A stretch of DNA of 64,000 bases, from positions 1 through 64,000 of the forward strand of contig JASANC010001904.1 of assembly GCA_030248135.1 (NCBI GenBank), written 5' to 3'. The notes under the pieces were generated by a model. It ran no database searches. It saw nothing but the letters and a program-made list of their open reading frames with translations, and had not been told where the DNA came from. Made by a program: the position numbers and the translations under genes. Source of the stretch: Theristus sp. LFF4_11. Taxonomy: Eukaryota > Nematoda > Chromadorea > Monhysterida > Xyalidae. Of this stretch, positions 24,447 through 37,911 are shown piece after piece; the stretch's first letter is position 1, and every line of letters begins with the position of its first letter.

Positions 24447-27400
24447 TGTTTTGTTTCCTGTATTTTTTACAAATTAATGGGATTTACTATCAAAATTTTG
24501 AAATATCTATCGAAATTCTATCATTTTGAATCGTAAATAATAAATCGCCGGAGAAACAACATTTCTAATGTTTGGAATGCAAAACACAAAGCACCTAAAA
24601 AAAGCTGTTAATGCAAAAGTGTGCTTTAACTGCAGGCGTTCCAATGTAAAACCTACTGAATTGCGCATTTTCGTTACAACATTACGTCGCTTCTAAGATG
24701 TTGTTTGTGCTTTTCAAAACATTAAAAATGCCGTTACTCCGGTGAATACAATTCCGGTGAATACGATTTCTGTATTTTATCAAGAATTCTTTAGACCATA
24801 ACGTAGCGGTCAAGTATTGCTGGCCAACAACCATAGCAATTCTTTTTATTTATATAATGATTCATTATTAGGTCAGTGTTTAAAATATGCACTGGGAAAA
24901 CGGTTCTCCCACAGATACCCACCTTCCTCCTACCGTGACGACGCGAAACTGAACGAAAAGAAGAAATTTCAAAGAACAAATTAACAGACAGAGCAACACA
25001 GAAAACAAATAACCAACTGAACAATTCTTTACTGTACCGGAATGGAGCTGAAGTGTGAGCTGCAATGTATTTTGCATCATCACGCAGGAATGTACATTGC
25101 AGCTGCAAAGTAACATTTCTGTACAATAATGTGTACGTGTTGCTACATAAAAACGCAAATTACAGTAATCCCTCTTCTCATTGACTGCTACATTATTGTT
25201 GCATTAATGAGGATCCACACATAGATGCAGTTACATTATTGTTTAATTATGATCCCTTCCGTTTACATCACAGCACGCATTCGTGTTTCAGGCGGTATGG
25301 AACAGCAATGGTTCACATTTACACCATTTCTATGTACGAATGATACCCGAATAAAGCAGAAATGTGGTACATTTTGCGGTACATTGCAGCTGCATTCCGG
25401 TGTAAAAATGGACTGTTGCGCAGGGAGCAATCACTTAATAATGGAAAAGATGAATTGTTAATAAAAAATGATGGAGCGCATCAAACCGTTGGTAAGGCAA
25501 ACATCAACAGTATGCCCCACCCGGAAGATGTTTTAAAATACAACCGTAAGTTTGGCAAACATCATCAAAATCAGCAACAGCAGGAAGTCACATCAGCGCA
25601 TTAACAGCATGGGTACTTGTTGCGTATATTATTGTGCGTGATTTCATTGAAGGGGAATTTGGTAATTATGTGAATTATGATTTGGTGATGTGTGTTACAC
25701 GTACTGATAAGTGTTCATAAAACCATATGAACAGTACATAGTACACATCATCAAGGCATATTTCATATCGGGATGTGCTGCTAACTGGAAAAGGTTTTAT
25801 GAACAAATCATCAGTATGTAGCGCACATCATCAAGGCATGACACGTTGTTGACAGAAACGTATCATATCATATCAATATCATAACATATCAACCGCACAT
25901 CACAGCGCATCATAAGTTGTGGGTTGCCTCTGTTGACAAAGTAAACAATTTTACAGGATGCGTTGTTAACGTGGAAAATGTTGGTAATAACGAAAATCAC
26001 GCAATACCACCGTAAGAAAATCATGTAATGTTGATTTTGAAGATGTGCGTTTATGTGCATCTTACAAAGTGAGAAGGGGGTTTCAATCAACAGGACACTC
26101 GCCTGATGATGTGTTTTGAGCCAGAGCACATTAACACATCATTAACAGTGTATCATTTCTATCAATAAGTGACGGCTTCCTATGCTGTCCTTGTGTTGTT
26201 AGAAACGAATACAAATTATGTTGCGTTTGAACCATGGTAATTTTCCATAAACCTGATTGAATTTTGGTAAATAGGATGCAACTAATTAGGCGGAATATTT
26301 CTGAAAAGATAATGATGCAATCTTTTTATGGTTGAACAATTTTCAGTTGGAATTGCAAACGCCTTTGCTCACCTCATCATTTTCACAATCAATGGCTTTA
26401 ATGACACTTTTTATAGTCATTAGTCTGGTTAATGGTGCATACTAAATAGGGACGTCATAATCATAATCATAATAAACTGAGATATGGACGTCATAATAAA
26501 CAGCTCTCTGAATAACTGATTTTGTGGTTTGTGTCCTGTGCAAACACCAAAAAATTATTTTTCCAGTGAAAAAGTAAATCTAAAACTTTAAAAAGCATAT
26601 ACCGGTATAAAGGAAATCGTAGTGACGTCCACCACCTAAGAAATCAGCGAGCCGGCACCCTCAAGTTGAAAAAGATTTTTAAAATCACATATTTTGTTCT
26701 AAAATCATAATTTTTTGCTTCCAAGATGCATAATATGCGTTAAATCAAAAATTTTTTGGTATAACAGACGACAGACCAAAAGTTTTTTGGCCTTTTTTTT
26801 CTGTGTTTTCAACTAAACATTAAAGGGGCAAAAATTTGTGATGTCCAGTTAGGATTTTCATCTCGTTCTTGTGTTTGCTTTCATATTTTGTTCTGAATAT
26901 GCAAACTCGGCTCAGAAATGTTCGCGTTTATTTAGTTTCTCAGAAACTGCGTAATTTCAACAGATGAAAACATTTTTAAATTAAAATAACAATCAGAGAA
27001 TTTTATGTTTTTAGTTTAAAGCTACCTACAGATCTTTCACATAAAAATCCATTGTTTTTAATCCGGAAAAGTTGTTGGAGACATTTACAATTGTTTAGCT
27101 ACTTTTGTTAAGGCTAGAATTGTTCTAAGTAACGAAGAGATTGTAATTGACTTGTAAGAACTTCTTTTGTTTATCTGCATTTTAATCCTGTGACTATTAT
27201 TTGTCACAGCGACGTTCGTACTCTTAAAAATTTGTTGACAAGAATTGAAGCAAGAAGCAACACACACATACACATCGTGTTCTATGTTATCACAAATAAT
27301 ATCACATATCACACTTACATTTAACATCTAAAATAATAAAAATTTTCCACTATTTTATTGTGGCGTCCTAATTACGGCATTTCTCTAAGACTTGGAAAGA

Positions 27401-28004
27401 GTTTTGGTTTGATGCATTGTGGACCGGTTAATTAACGTAAGCACAATCAAATACTTCTGCTCCTTTTTTGTGAAAAAAAGTTTGGTGCGGTTTTGGGTTT
27501 ATGTAAAAGGTTTGACTTTGGAGACCTATACTTCAAAAGTTCAAATGACTACGAGTTCCAGCCTTACGTGATATCTGTTTTTGTGCTGGGGCAGTTTTTA
27601 ATAGCACGCTGACTGACCGATAGGAATTGCTGAAGGACTTTGAAAAGTAATATTATGAGCAAATTTACAGCGTTCCTCACGATAGCCTGTCAGTATTTGT
27701 TTTGTAAAAAAATACACAGGTCCGCAATTTTCAATTCTTCAAGCTCGATTACGTCCGACCACAATTCTTTAGGTTGCCAATTGTGAAATCTAAAAATCTG
27801 AAAATCGTGCACTACCGCACAGTGCAGTGACTCAGTGCACCTAATACAGCTGTCCTTTCATCATGGTTTGTCAGTCAAAACTTTAATGTTAAAAACAGTG
27901 AGTGCAGTGAAATTATTTGACGAAAATCGAAATTATAACTAATTAATCTACCATGAAATAAAAACGATAATCACTAAAAATATAACCTAACACGCCATTT
28001 TTTA
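24447..28004. other. Spacer between rGC-2 and rGC-3
   Basis: The 3.5 kb between the rGC-2 start codon and the rGC-3 stop codon. It holds the element at 24890-25425, a stretch at about 25740-25900 in which ACATCATCAAGGCAT occurs twice, and a short ATAATC/GTCATAATAA repeat near 26450-26510. No gene with recognisable domains was found on either strand. The rGC-2 promoter must lie at the left end. Confidence 0.5.
24890..25425. mobile_element. Repeat element, sister copy of the 35183-35633 element
   Basis: It shares long blocks with 35183-35633: CACTGGGAAAACGG, ACCGGAATGGAGCTG, GAGCTGCAATGTATTTTGCA, CACGCAGGAATGTACATTGC, and GCAGCTGCATTCCGGTGT near the right end. The terminal CACAGGG is degenerate here. 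There is no open frame of note. Upstream of rGC-2. Confidence 0.65.
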
Positions 28005-31000
28005 CTACTTTTTCTTTTTTTCTTTTTTCTGTTTGTTTTCACTTTCAGCACCGCTTGAACAACTTGTCGTCGCAGTTTTATCTTCAATTCCTTTGGTTTT
28101 CTTTCCCAACAACCAATACGTAAAAATGGGACCGGCCTGAGTCAAAGATAGTTGTTTCAGTTACATAAGTTACAGAAGTGTCAATAGCTTATGCAGAGTT
28201 TTCCACATGTGGTGATGCCAACTATAGTCGCCTTGAATATTTTGTAGTATTAGCTGATTGGTTGCCTGAACGTCAGGTTCAACAATGAAATTGGAATGGA
28301 TGTTTTCTTTTTTCTAGCTCTGTGATTTCTGTGCGTTTCTTTTGTGTGGGTAGACAGACAGTGTGATTTTGATGGAAAAAATCTTGTTTGTGATTTATGA
28401 GATAAAGGCAAATCAATAACTGCTTCAATGTCTTTGGCTTAGACAAAACGCTTTGGAGAATTTGTGGGACGTACATTTTGTAAAAAGGAAAGTAAAAAGT
28501 GTTTTGCTGCAACTCCTTTTTCCAGGAACAACAACGGCGGCGACGATGCCGTTCGTTGTTTTTTCTTTTGAAATTGACATTTCGTTTTAAAAACTTTCTT
28601 TTAAATAATAATTTCTGTTTTATCTTCAACGTTTAGATTTAACGACAATTTCTGCAACAAATTATTTTCTGAAGGGAAACGTCGTCGTCGTCAGTTATCG
28701 TTCCTGTTTTTCAAACAAATGAGAGTTTCTTTGCTATAAAATTTGCTGCTACTGATTTGTCTGCAACTCAGACGTAAACACACAGAAATCACAATTTTCA
28801 GAAAAAAGAAAATATGTATTCAAATTGCTTTTTCTGAACCTATGTTCAGGCTACCAATCAGCTAATACTACAAATTATCCAGGGCGACTATGTAAAGTAG
28901 CGCAGTTCAGATGTGCGGAACTGCCTATTATGTTTTGGACTAGGCACCACCCAGAATAATCACTATTCATTAACCACAACACTGCACTTTATAACTTCAT
29001 GTTCATTAGATGGTTAAAGAGCTATAGTGTTAACGGTACCTTAATGGTAACTTCACCCCGCGGTTTGGTAATGTAGCCGCCAATAGTGTCCGTGAGCATA
29101 GAATTGACTGTCTCAGATATTTGCACGGTCCCAGCTGAAAAGAGCATGTTTATGCATTAAGTTGCAAAGTTAGCGAATGAATAATTTAAAAGGTAATTTT
29201 GCAATTGATTGTGTTCAATTCAATTTACGCTTTGCCGACTCAAGCAGCTGACGAGATGTTTCTACAGTATCACCAAACAACAAATATCGAGAAGTGGTTT
29301 GACCAATGACTCCGGCTACAGCAGGGCCTGGGAAAAAGTAAACTCGAACAAGTACAGTCGAACCTCATATTATAGGGAATCAGCCGATTTTTTTATGGTT
29401 ACGGTATGCATGCTTTCTGTGCAAACCAAACTCTACGCCCACAGCAATGCTTCCCTATAATTTATAGTTCGACTGTAGTGTTCGTGAAAACGGTTTAATT
29501 AACAAGGACTTCTAAAGGTTTGTAAATGTTAGTGATTAAAAGTAACAATAATAAGAACTACCACAATGTAATCCAATTTTTAGTTGACATTTTTCATTAG
29601 GCAAATGGGAAAGCACAAATCCATTCATGCGAAGCTGGAAATGCAATGCTAAATCTCCAGCTACTGTGACGTGATGTCGGCCCTCTGTGTTCTGCGATGA
29701 TTGGCCAGTTTTTTCTGTTTGTTGAAGACATCGAGGTAGAATTTTTTTTGTGTTACAACAATGTTAAAAAAGAAAAAAACCTAGGGTTTTGACCTTTGGC
29801 TTGCGCGACAGTTTCTTGCGCATTCACATTTAGTCCACAAACAATCATGTATTGATCGTTTACTGATTGAAGCTGTAAACACCACAATGAAATGAAACAC
29901 TGATTTGCGCATCTAGTTGAAATTACATGTAATTTAACGCGCAAATACATAGCTAACGAGTTCTCATTACCTTGAAGCACTCGTAATCATCGAGGATTTC
30001 ATCCAGCTGATAGTAGATATCATTTAGCATGAGTACTACCTAAATTCAGTTCAATCAATTTTCTCAGCTCATCGTTAATTAACACTGCCACAAAACTAAT
30101 CATCACCTGCAAAGGATTACTTTTGTCAACAATTGCTTCAAACTGTGCCAATGCAGAAAACAGAACAGTAACGCTATCAAGTGACTCAGGTTCAACCGAT
30201 TGGCCAGCTTTTAGCCGATCTGCTACTTTCCTGAAATAAAAAATGGGTGCGACTTAATAATATTTTTGCAACTAACAAAAAAGCAATTGTAAGCACAACA
30301 CTGACTTTGGTAAAAACTTGTATAGAAGTAAATCAGCCTTTTTTGTTTCATCTGTCAGTTCTTTATTGCGATCTCCGATATTTGTTTCCATTGTAGCCGC
30401 GTAACGTTCCATCATTTTCATTACATGATCCAACAGTGTGCCTTCGCTTAAGACGGAAAGTTGCAAACATTGCATAAATAAAATAAGATTCAATTTTCAG
30501 CTAGAGTAAAAAGCTTTCTGAGTCTGACAACACGTTGACTGTCTGTTCAGTCATCGGCTTATTGTACTCTTTTTGTTAGTAAGTTGCCTTACCGCCCTCG
30601 ACTCATGGCTTTGACAGCGGCTTTAATATGTTTGAAGTCTGGCCGTAGCAATGGGTCCTCCATCCAGCAATCTCGCATCAACGTAACAATGTTAGGGTCT
30701 AAGTCAGCATCTTTTTGAAGAGCTGCAACGTCAGGTCGGAAAGCAGGATCAAGACCCGCACGGACGAGCGTCATAATCTCTTGGAAAAATAACACACCGT
30801 TATTTAATGCTATATCTTTTGTAGTGCGTTAATTCTCAAACAATAAATTCAAACGTTATGAAATTCGGCATTTAATTTTTTTGTTGGGTTTTTCTACGTT
30901 TTTTACTGAGCTACTAACATGCACAACAACGGTTAGCAAAAACGATCAAACAAAACTGGAAGATCATAATATTTAAAAATATGTTTATGCGTCATTATTT

Positions 31001-34000
31001 ATTTGGCTAACAAACCATTCGGCAGTTTGTTGTGTGATCCAAACGGTACGTCTCGTGATAAGATTTCACTGACAACAATAGCAAAGCTATATATGTCACT
31101 GGGTTGTGTTCCGCCAACTGGTAAAACATTTTTTCGAGTCAATTCGGGACCGGTCCATAGTAACTCTGGTATATGCATTTATCTCTTATTCCTTGGCATA
31201 TTTAATTGTGAAGTAAAATTGTGTACGTAATGTGTAATGTCTGTGAAAAATTCACTAACGAGAATCTTCAAATTGAGTTGGCCGAAGTAGAGGCAATCCA
31301 AAATCTGTCACTTGCACTACCCAGCGACTCGTCACAAGACAGTTGTTTGATGTCAAATGACCGTGTGTTTTAATGTCACTTTTGTGCAAATATTCCATTC
31401 CCTACAGTTTCAGGTATCTCATTTGCTGTTTTTCTGTTTTTTCATATCAGTGTAAATTGCCTTAAAACTACAGCATAACTGCTACGCTACGCATAGTGAA
31501 ACTAACGTTTACTAAGTCTCGTATCAATGAATACTTGAAGTAAAAGTCCAGCTTTAGTTGCGGGTTGAGCAAAACGTCCTGCAGAAAAAAATATAAGCAA
31601 CCTTAAAACATAAAAGTTACTTGTTTAAATTATTTTAAAGTTACCTGCAAACTGCCTTTGCTTGCGTACCGCCACACAGACATCGGCATATGACTGTCAA
31701 GGCATAGACCCACGAACGGATTTAAATTATCGTGCACTATATCGCGCAACTAAAAGTTTTATCAGCATAACAATTTGGTTGCATAAAGTTGCAATATTTT
31801 CTTACCAGTTTGATGTGATAATGGTCCTTCGTAGAAGACAGAATCATACTTTGTTGGTGCACTTTTAGCCATACCAAAGCGTTTTTGAAATAGGCAACTC
31901 GTTCCTCTCCTTTCAGCACAATTTCGGCAACATCTTCAGAAACATCAGTAGAAACCGTTGCCAGAGAACCGGAGTTTTGCTAGTGAATTAAAATTAATAA
32001 TATACAACCAAAAAACTTTCTTAGATCTACAATAAAAATAGAAGCTACCATTTTTTATTGTTTTTGTGCGAAATAAAAAAAAACAAAAGCAAAATTAAGG
32101 ATCCCATACCATTTCTACTAGTTTCAGCAACTGTCGTTGATCGATCCTCCACAGCAATTTAGCCATCTCATCCGTTAGGGCTTTACTTCTAGTGGTTTGA
32201 GCAACATTTAACGTTGATGAAGTGTAAACCTATAAATCCCTTGACCTACCAGCACCAACCTGTAGTAAAAGATGAATGCGACAATTCCAACAGCAGTAAC
32301 TGCTGCTACAATAATTGATATTATGACGATAAGTGTTGCAGCTAAAATCAGGTAAGAAAGTAAAAATAGTAAAATCAAAAGTAATGAAAGTAATAAAGCC
32401 ATGAAATCAAGCGTAACATTTGCGGTCAAGTTGTAGTCACGGTGGTAATTGACATACGGACTAGCAATAAAGCTATCTTACAGATCTAAAAAAAACATTT
32501 TTGACTTACCACTGTTTCCATCATTGTCCAGACATAGTTCTCCAGTCCAGCCACACCGAGGATACCACTTCGGTTTGAATCCATTTCGCATTTCCCACAT
32601 GACATACTCGGGCACAAGTTGCTGAACCTAAATTACAGGCTCTTCATATTCAATCTACTAACCTTTAGCCTTTAATTCAAATGGCCTTTAAAATGTTATT
32701 CTCAGGAAGAAAACAAAAAATTACAAGAGCTCACTATCTCAGTTTTTTTGTACATCTCTGCCTTCAGAAATTGCGTCAGGTTGCCTGACTTGGTGAAGGC
32801 TTTTAAGACAAATGACGGTTCGCGGCCAGCATCTTCGTCAATTATGACGTGTCCACTAATCCCTTAAACAAATGCGAACGCTAGCAGCGAATGTTTCAAA
32901 ATTTTAAACAACCGTCGAGAAATTTGAAGTACTAAAATTTCTCTGATTGCGGCGTCGGAGCAGTAATGACAATTCATGGTGCCGATGGATTGAATAAAAA
33001 TGCGACCAGAATTATTACAAACAAATTAAATAAACGTTTTTTTTCAAAATTAATAGCAGCCCAAATAGTAAAAACTAGACAAAAATAGCTATTCACACAC
33101 TTTAATTTTGTGCATGTTTGTCATTTTTACGTAACTGACTTCAACCTTGAAAATGGATGTTTTTCGTGTTTTTCACTGTTGCTCGGCCATCACGTAGCCG
33201 ACCTCCTTCGGTCAGTGTTTTGTTCAAGGCAAGAGCGTATAGATAGACAGCATCATGAAGAAAGGGCGAAAACAGGGATCCCTAACCAAAGCAATGCAGG
33301 CAAATGCCATTAAGGTGTTTACATCTAAAATAGCGTTAGAGACACCTAAATTTTTTGGATAATGACTGCAATTTTAAATCATAGCTCAAAATCAAGCTTT
33401 GTTGTTTTGAAGCACATACTTATCAGTTATCATTGCGAATGTGTTTGCCTTAATTGTTCGAGTTGTAAAAACTACAGTCTAACTCTATATCACATATCCA
33501 ACTTATTGATTGATGCATGCATTCTGTGGGAGGCAAAGTTTGGTTTGCATAGAATCCATGCAATACGTGAATACCAACCAATCAGCTAGTTGGATTAGTT
33601 ATAGAGCTAGACTGTAATTGGCATTTTTAACCTATTCAAAAACAGCCAATAAGCGTGACGCGTGAGCAGACTCAAATTTTTGTTTTTTTAAAAATTTTTC
33701 TTGACATACTAAAGTGTTTTGACCGTGGACGGCACGGTAATTTTCTTAACGAACCACAACCGTCCGTTCGGTTTTTCTGACAGTACAGTTAGATTTTTTA
33801 GCCAAACAGTACAGTAACCGTACCATTTATTTTTAATTGTGTTTTGTAATGTGACCGTACCGCAAAAATTTTAGCCAGTTTTTACCGTGTTTTTTTTAAA
33901 TTTTGTGTGCGTATAAATGTATGGGTTGGGTGACCGTAAGCCAAGGCAACCGTAGTTCTCACTGTGTCTGTAATGTTGAGCAACGCAATTAATATTTTGC

Positions 34001-37000
34001 GATTAATAACTGTAGTTTTTGTTACAATGGCGTCGTTAGTTATTAATGTGCGTAGATCATGTCATTGTCTTTGTAAAATCACACACACCACACAGCAACA
34101 CAAACACACATCACTATGTGATACCATAACACGACGCACAACGCACAAAACTTTTATGTTACTTCAGTTTTATTTTTACTCAATTTTTGTTTGCTGTCCT
34201 TGTGTGCTTGTGTTTAAAAATGTACCTGTCATTTTTTATTTTCCCTTTTTGCCGCTTCCATTCTTTTGATCAGAGCAATTCTTAAAAACATTTTGAAAAC
34301 ATAACTAAAAGTTTTAAATAAAAAAAGTTCAGTCAAACCGCATGCCGAAATTTAAAGAAGCAGGCACATTTTTGAATAACTCAAAAGGACTCGAACATAA
34401 ACATAACTCATCAACTCACATATTGCTGATTGATTCCCGCACTGTCGTAAAAGAAGGGCCATTTCGTAATTCGTTCAACCACTTCTTTTTTGAATTCGCC
34501 AAGAACTTCGTTAGAGGACAACAGCATTTCGACCTATTCAGTATTTTACTTAAATTTATTGGTTTTTAATTTACTACTACGAACCAAAATATTTTGAGTA
34601 GCCTGCTACGAATTACGTTAAATTACAGTGGCGAGCAAAAGTTTGGAAACCCCTGTGCGCCCGCTGCATAATGCGCGTGTTGGATGGGTATTTTTGTGTT
34701 ATTACTATGCACATAAGCAAATATTTTTGGTTTTTGGAACTGCAACACACAAAAATAAAAGTACAAAACACACACGCCGTGATATTTTTTATACACACCA
34801 CAGTACGTGTTGCTTTGAATGGCATGCGAAACATCAGCGACAGATGTGAACACTATGATAACGTGTGTTTGGCTCATGCCTGTTCACTTCTTTTGTCACA
34901 AATACAGTATGGCGAGGATTCGGACACCACTGGAGTCACTCCAGTAAGCAGTTTGCCAAAAACAGCCACCGGACTGCAATTAGCAGTGAGCAAATTGTCA
35001 GGCTATTGCAACGTCAAAATCAAAAATAAATGAAAAGGCACTGCACCGTATGTCATTTGTTGGGTTCATAAAATATAAAGCTAGCATGTGTTGGGGACAG
35101 ACGCACAATAAAAGCACGCATATACCACCACACACCCACGGGCGCACAGAGGTTTCCAAACTTTTGCTCGCCACTGCAAAGTCACAGGGAAAACGGTCCA
35201 GTTTAACATACCGGAATGGAGCTGCAATGTGAGCTGCAATGTATTTTGCATGATTTATGTATGTATTTTGCAATGTATTCACGCAGGAATGTACATTGCA
35301 GCTGCAAAGCAACATTTCTATGCAATAATGTGTGCGTTGCTGCATAAAAACGGAAAATACAGTAATCCCACTTCTCATTAACTGATACATTATTGTTGCA
35401 TTAATTAGGATCCACATATTGTTGAAGTTACATTATTGTGCAAATATGATTCATTCCGTTTTCATCACTGCACACATTCACGCTTCATTCCGGTTGGCGG
35501 TATGGAGCTGCAATGGTTCACAATTACCAGCAATTGTATATACGAATGATACCCGAAGGAACAGAAATGTGGCACATTTTGCAATACATTGCAGCTACAT
35601 TCCAGTGTGTTAAAGTGGACCGTTGTCCCTGTGAATGTTGCAATACTTATGAGTAATATTTAAAAAGCAGCATGTTCAAACAATCAAGAAGTCATTGGTT
35701 TTACTTACAAACATTAAATTTTGCATGCTGACACGAGACTCTATGTCTCTTGACGAATCTTTGCTACCATCAGCTTCATCAACACGACTTATCCACACAT
35801 CCGTTTTGTTTTCGAATCGTACATAGTCCGGCACAATGTACACGTACTCCTCTCCATGCAGATCTACCATAATATTAAACAGATAGTTCATTCATCCTCA
35901 GCAGATTTTAAAATTTGTTTTGTCGCTAACTTTTTTCTGCAGCGCGGAGCATGAATCGTCGAACGTCAATGTCAAGATCGGTACAAACAAGCACAACTAT
36001 AAAAACAAAGATATTAAAATGATAAACATACGCTGCGGGTTGTGAGTTACGGCAACAAAATCAAAAGTAAACTAACTGCGTGTCAGCTGAGGAAAGTGTT
36101 TAAGAAATTTGTCAATCTCCAGGTCTGTCGGTGATTCACCATCAATTTCTTGATACAGTACAATGTGAATGTTGTATATGGGAAACCATTTGTATGCACC
36201 TTGGGCTGTTGATAAACATTTTTGTGTTCCCTGAAAAATCTTAAAACCATGGAAATAAAATAAAAATAAAAGGAAAGAGGCAAAAGGAATTTTTTTAAAT
36301 CTACCTTGTCATCGGTGTAAAACAATGCAACTCGTGTCCAGTCAAAATGAATTAAAATTTCAGCCATAGCGCGTCCAAGTCTAGTTTTTTATTTTACTTT
36401 TACATGCGTTGGCGTACTTGTTAATTAGTAGTGATATGGGTTTTTGTTGCAAAAGTTTGTAGTTACCTGAGAGCGGATCCAATTACTCGAACCGTTGCAG
36501 GGTATCGCTTTGCATCTGCAAGGTCAATAGTGGTCGCACCCCAACTGAATTGTGGAATGTTGTAGTAGCTCGCGAGCACACCGACAATTGTTGCTGCTAT
36601 AAAGTTGTCCGTTGGCTGGCAGTTGCCTATTGTCTTTACTCACTTTTTTTCAATTTTTAGGTACTCACGAATGGAACAAGGTGGCCCAAAGACAACGTCC
36701 GCTTGGTCTCGCAGCATCTCAATGGCTAGACCAGCTGCAATGCTTTCGTCACATTGATCATACCTCCAGTCGACACTGCAAATGCGTACATTACAACAAG
36801 AATAATGGGGCTGCGGTTAGAGAATCAATTAATATTCAGTTAACAATAGTTGGGAACTGCTTACTCACTTTAACTTGACTCCCGGTAATATGCCTTCTTT
36901 TTCAATTCGGTCAATGGCAATTGCCAAAGCGCCAGCGCTGGTGGAATATCCCATCATTGGACCAACAGTTTTTTTTAGTTTGCTGTTGTGAGGAAACATA

Positions 37001-37113
37001 AATGTCAGCCGGGCACTGTATGATTGAACGTCATCATCTGTTGCAACTTTTAGCGCAATATTGCACAATTGAAAACAAACAGACACAAACGTTGTGCTGA
37101 GCAACATCATCAC
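28005..37113 (-). CDS. rGC-3: intact receptor guanylyl-cyclase-like protein, catalytic residues lost
   Basis: Exons, 5' to 3': 37113-36869, 36775-36669, 36596-36467, 36380-36305, 36230-36077, 35996-35931, 35863-35709, 34533-34420, 33281-33146, 32862-32735, 32627-32510, 32341-32260, 32188-32110, 31979-31806, 31749-31645, 31578-31507, 31401-31260, 31165-31016, 30779-30593, 30446-30306, 30230-30107, 30039-29971, 29872-29794, 29714-29562, 29327-29229, 29134-29040, 28136-28005. Sum 3312 nt in frame, about 1103 residues; a micro-exon equivalent to that of rGC-2/rGC-4 was not confidently found. Domain order matches the other copies. Cyclase replacements: FSALAQF for FSDIVGF, LQSVND for [18 protein letters not shown] for CLFGDTVNTASR. 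It ends [10 protein letters not shown] and a slightly shorter Lys tail, as rGC-4 does, and shares NDQYM and GLHCG with rGC-4, so these two are sister copies. All junctions inspected are GT..AG. Confidence 0.87.
28215..28892. mobile_element. Inverted-repeat element in last intron of rGC-3
   Basis: About 60 bp at the left, including GCCTTGAATATTTTGTAGTA and GCTGATTGGTTGCCTGAAC, are mirrored at the right by GTTCAGGCTACCAATCAGC and TACTACAAATTATCCAGGGC. The minus-strand open frame inside (28279-28629) is Lys/Arg-rich and low-complexity, with no known domain. Confidence 0.65.
29355..29475. mobile_element. CAGTCGAACTC-family MITE copy (short)
   Basis: Starts CAGTCGAACCTCATATTATA and ends TATAGTTCGACTG. 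The interior has GGGAATCAGCCGATT, GCATGCTTTCTGTGCA and CCCACAGCAATGC, but lacks the second half found in longer copies. Lies in an rGC-3 intron between two cyclase-homology exons. Confidence 0.75.
33475..33614. mobile_element. CAGTCGAACTC-family MITE copy
   Basis: Termini CAGTCTAACTCTATA and TATAGAGCTAGACTG are inverted. The interior has GCATGCATTCTGTG and CCAACCAATCAGCTAG. Located in the long rGC-3 intron between family exons 8 and 10. Confidence 0.7.
34626..35176. mobile_element. Tc1-like non-autonomous element
   Basis: CAGTGGCGAGCAAAAGTTTG at the left is perfectly mirrored by CAAACTTTTGCTCGCCACTG at the right, 551 bp apart. CAGTGGC..AAAGTTTGGA ends are typical of Tc1-type transposons. The interior has no transposase. 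It inserted in an rGC-3 intron; a CACAGGG-ended element begins only 6 bp to its right. Confidence 0.78.
35183..35633. mobile_element. CACAGGGAAAACGGTCC-ended MITE
   Basis: Left end CACAGGGAAAACGGTCCA; right end TGGACCGTTGTCCCTGTG, inverted with two mismatches. The interior is itself partly palindromic (GAATGGAGCTGCAATG versus CATTGCAGCTACATTCC). A second copy lies at 24890-25425. In the rGC-3 intron between family exons 7 and 8. Confidence 0.72.
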
Positions 37114-37911
37114 TGAACTTTTTTCTGTAAATAAAATTAATAAAAAATGCTATTGTTACATTTTTGAAATAACATTCTGGTACTTGGTTTAAATTCACGG
37201 TTGTGTTTGTACATTTACTGTGTTAGTGGCAACTAGACATAACATGAAAAAGCGCGGCACCCAATCAGCATGAGCAGCAGTTCATCAGGCAACGGTCCGA
37301 GAAATTTTATCAATTAGGAGCATAAACTGATACTGTACTGGGGTAAACAAAATTTTCTCTTTAGTTTGAGTTTTGGAATATTATCTCGAATTGATTAGGC
37401 GGATAAACTTTATACTTGATAATGTTGTATCACTAATTAGCCGTAATTACGCGTGCGATTGCACAGGTGATACAATACACACTAATTGTTTTCCCTCCAT
37501 TGTCATATTCCGTTATTTCATAATAATCTTTCAGCTTTTGAAGAAAATTTGATCGGCATATGGTCAAAACAAGAATGCACGCATAAACAAGCTTTGGTAA
37601 AATTTTGCTCTTTACCCTATTGTTTCAATCAAAAAATTTTATCAAATTTCGCGGTTTTTATTTTGTTAACCATGTGTAAATCGAATTCTTTGTTTTTTAT
37701 TTATACCATTTTGTGGTTATATTGTCAGACTGATCAACAAGTTATACGGTATCATAAAGTCGAAACGAACTTGTTTTTTAAACCTAGTTTTATAGAATTG
37801 CTTATGATTTACTATTTTAGGTAACATATGAAATAATAAAAATCGATCTTATTAAATAAAGTACAGTGGATCGCAAAAAATCCGAACCTAACACCTTTTG
37901 TGAATTTGTTT
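37114..37911. other. Short spacer between rGC-3 and rGC-4
   Basis: Only about 800 bases separate the rGC-3 start codon from the rGC-4 stop codon, the smallest gap in the array. It must hold the rGC-4 3' UTR and the rGC-3 promoter. The sequence is AT-rich; the plus-strand frame 37486-37824 has no domain. No inverted-repeat element was seen. Confidence 0.5.

Noticed and set aside
33724..33744. rGC-3 micro-exon KITVPST
   Set aside because: The match to the rGC-2/rGC-4 micro-exon is weak and it lies inside a CGGT-rich repeat related to 9323-9537.
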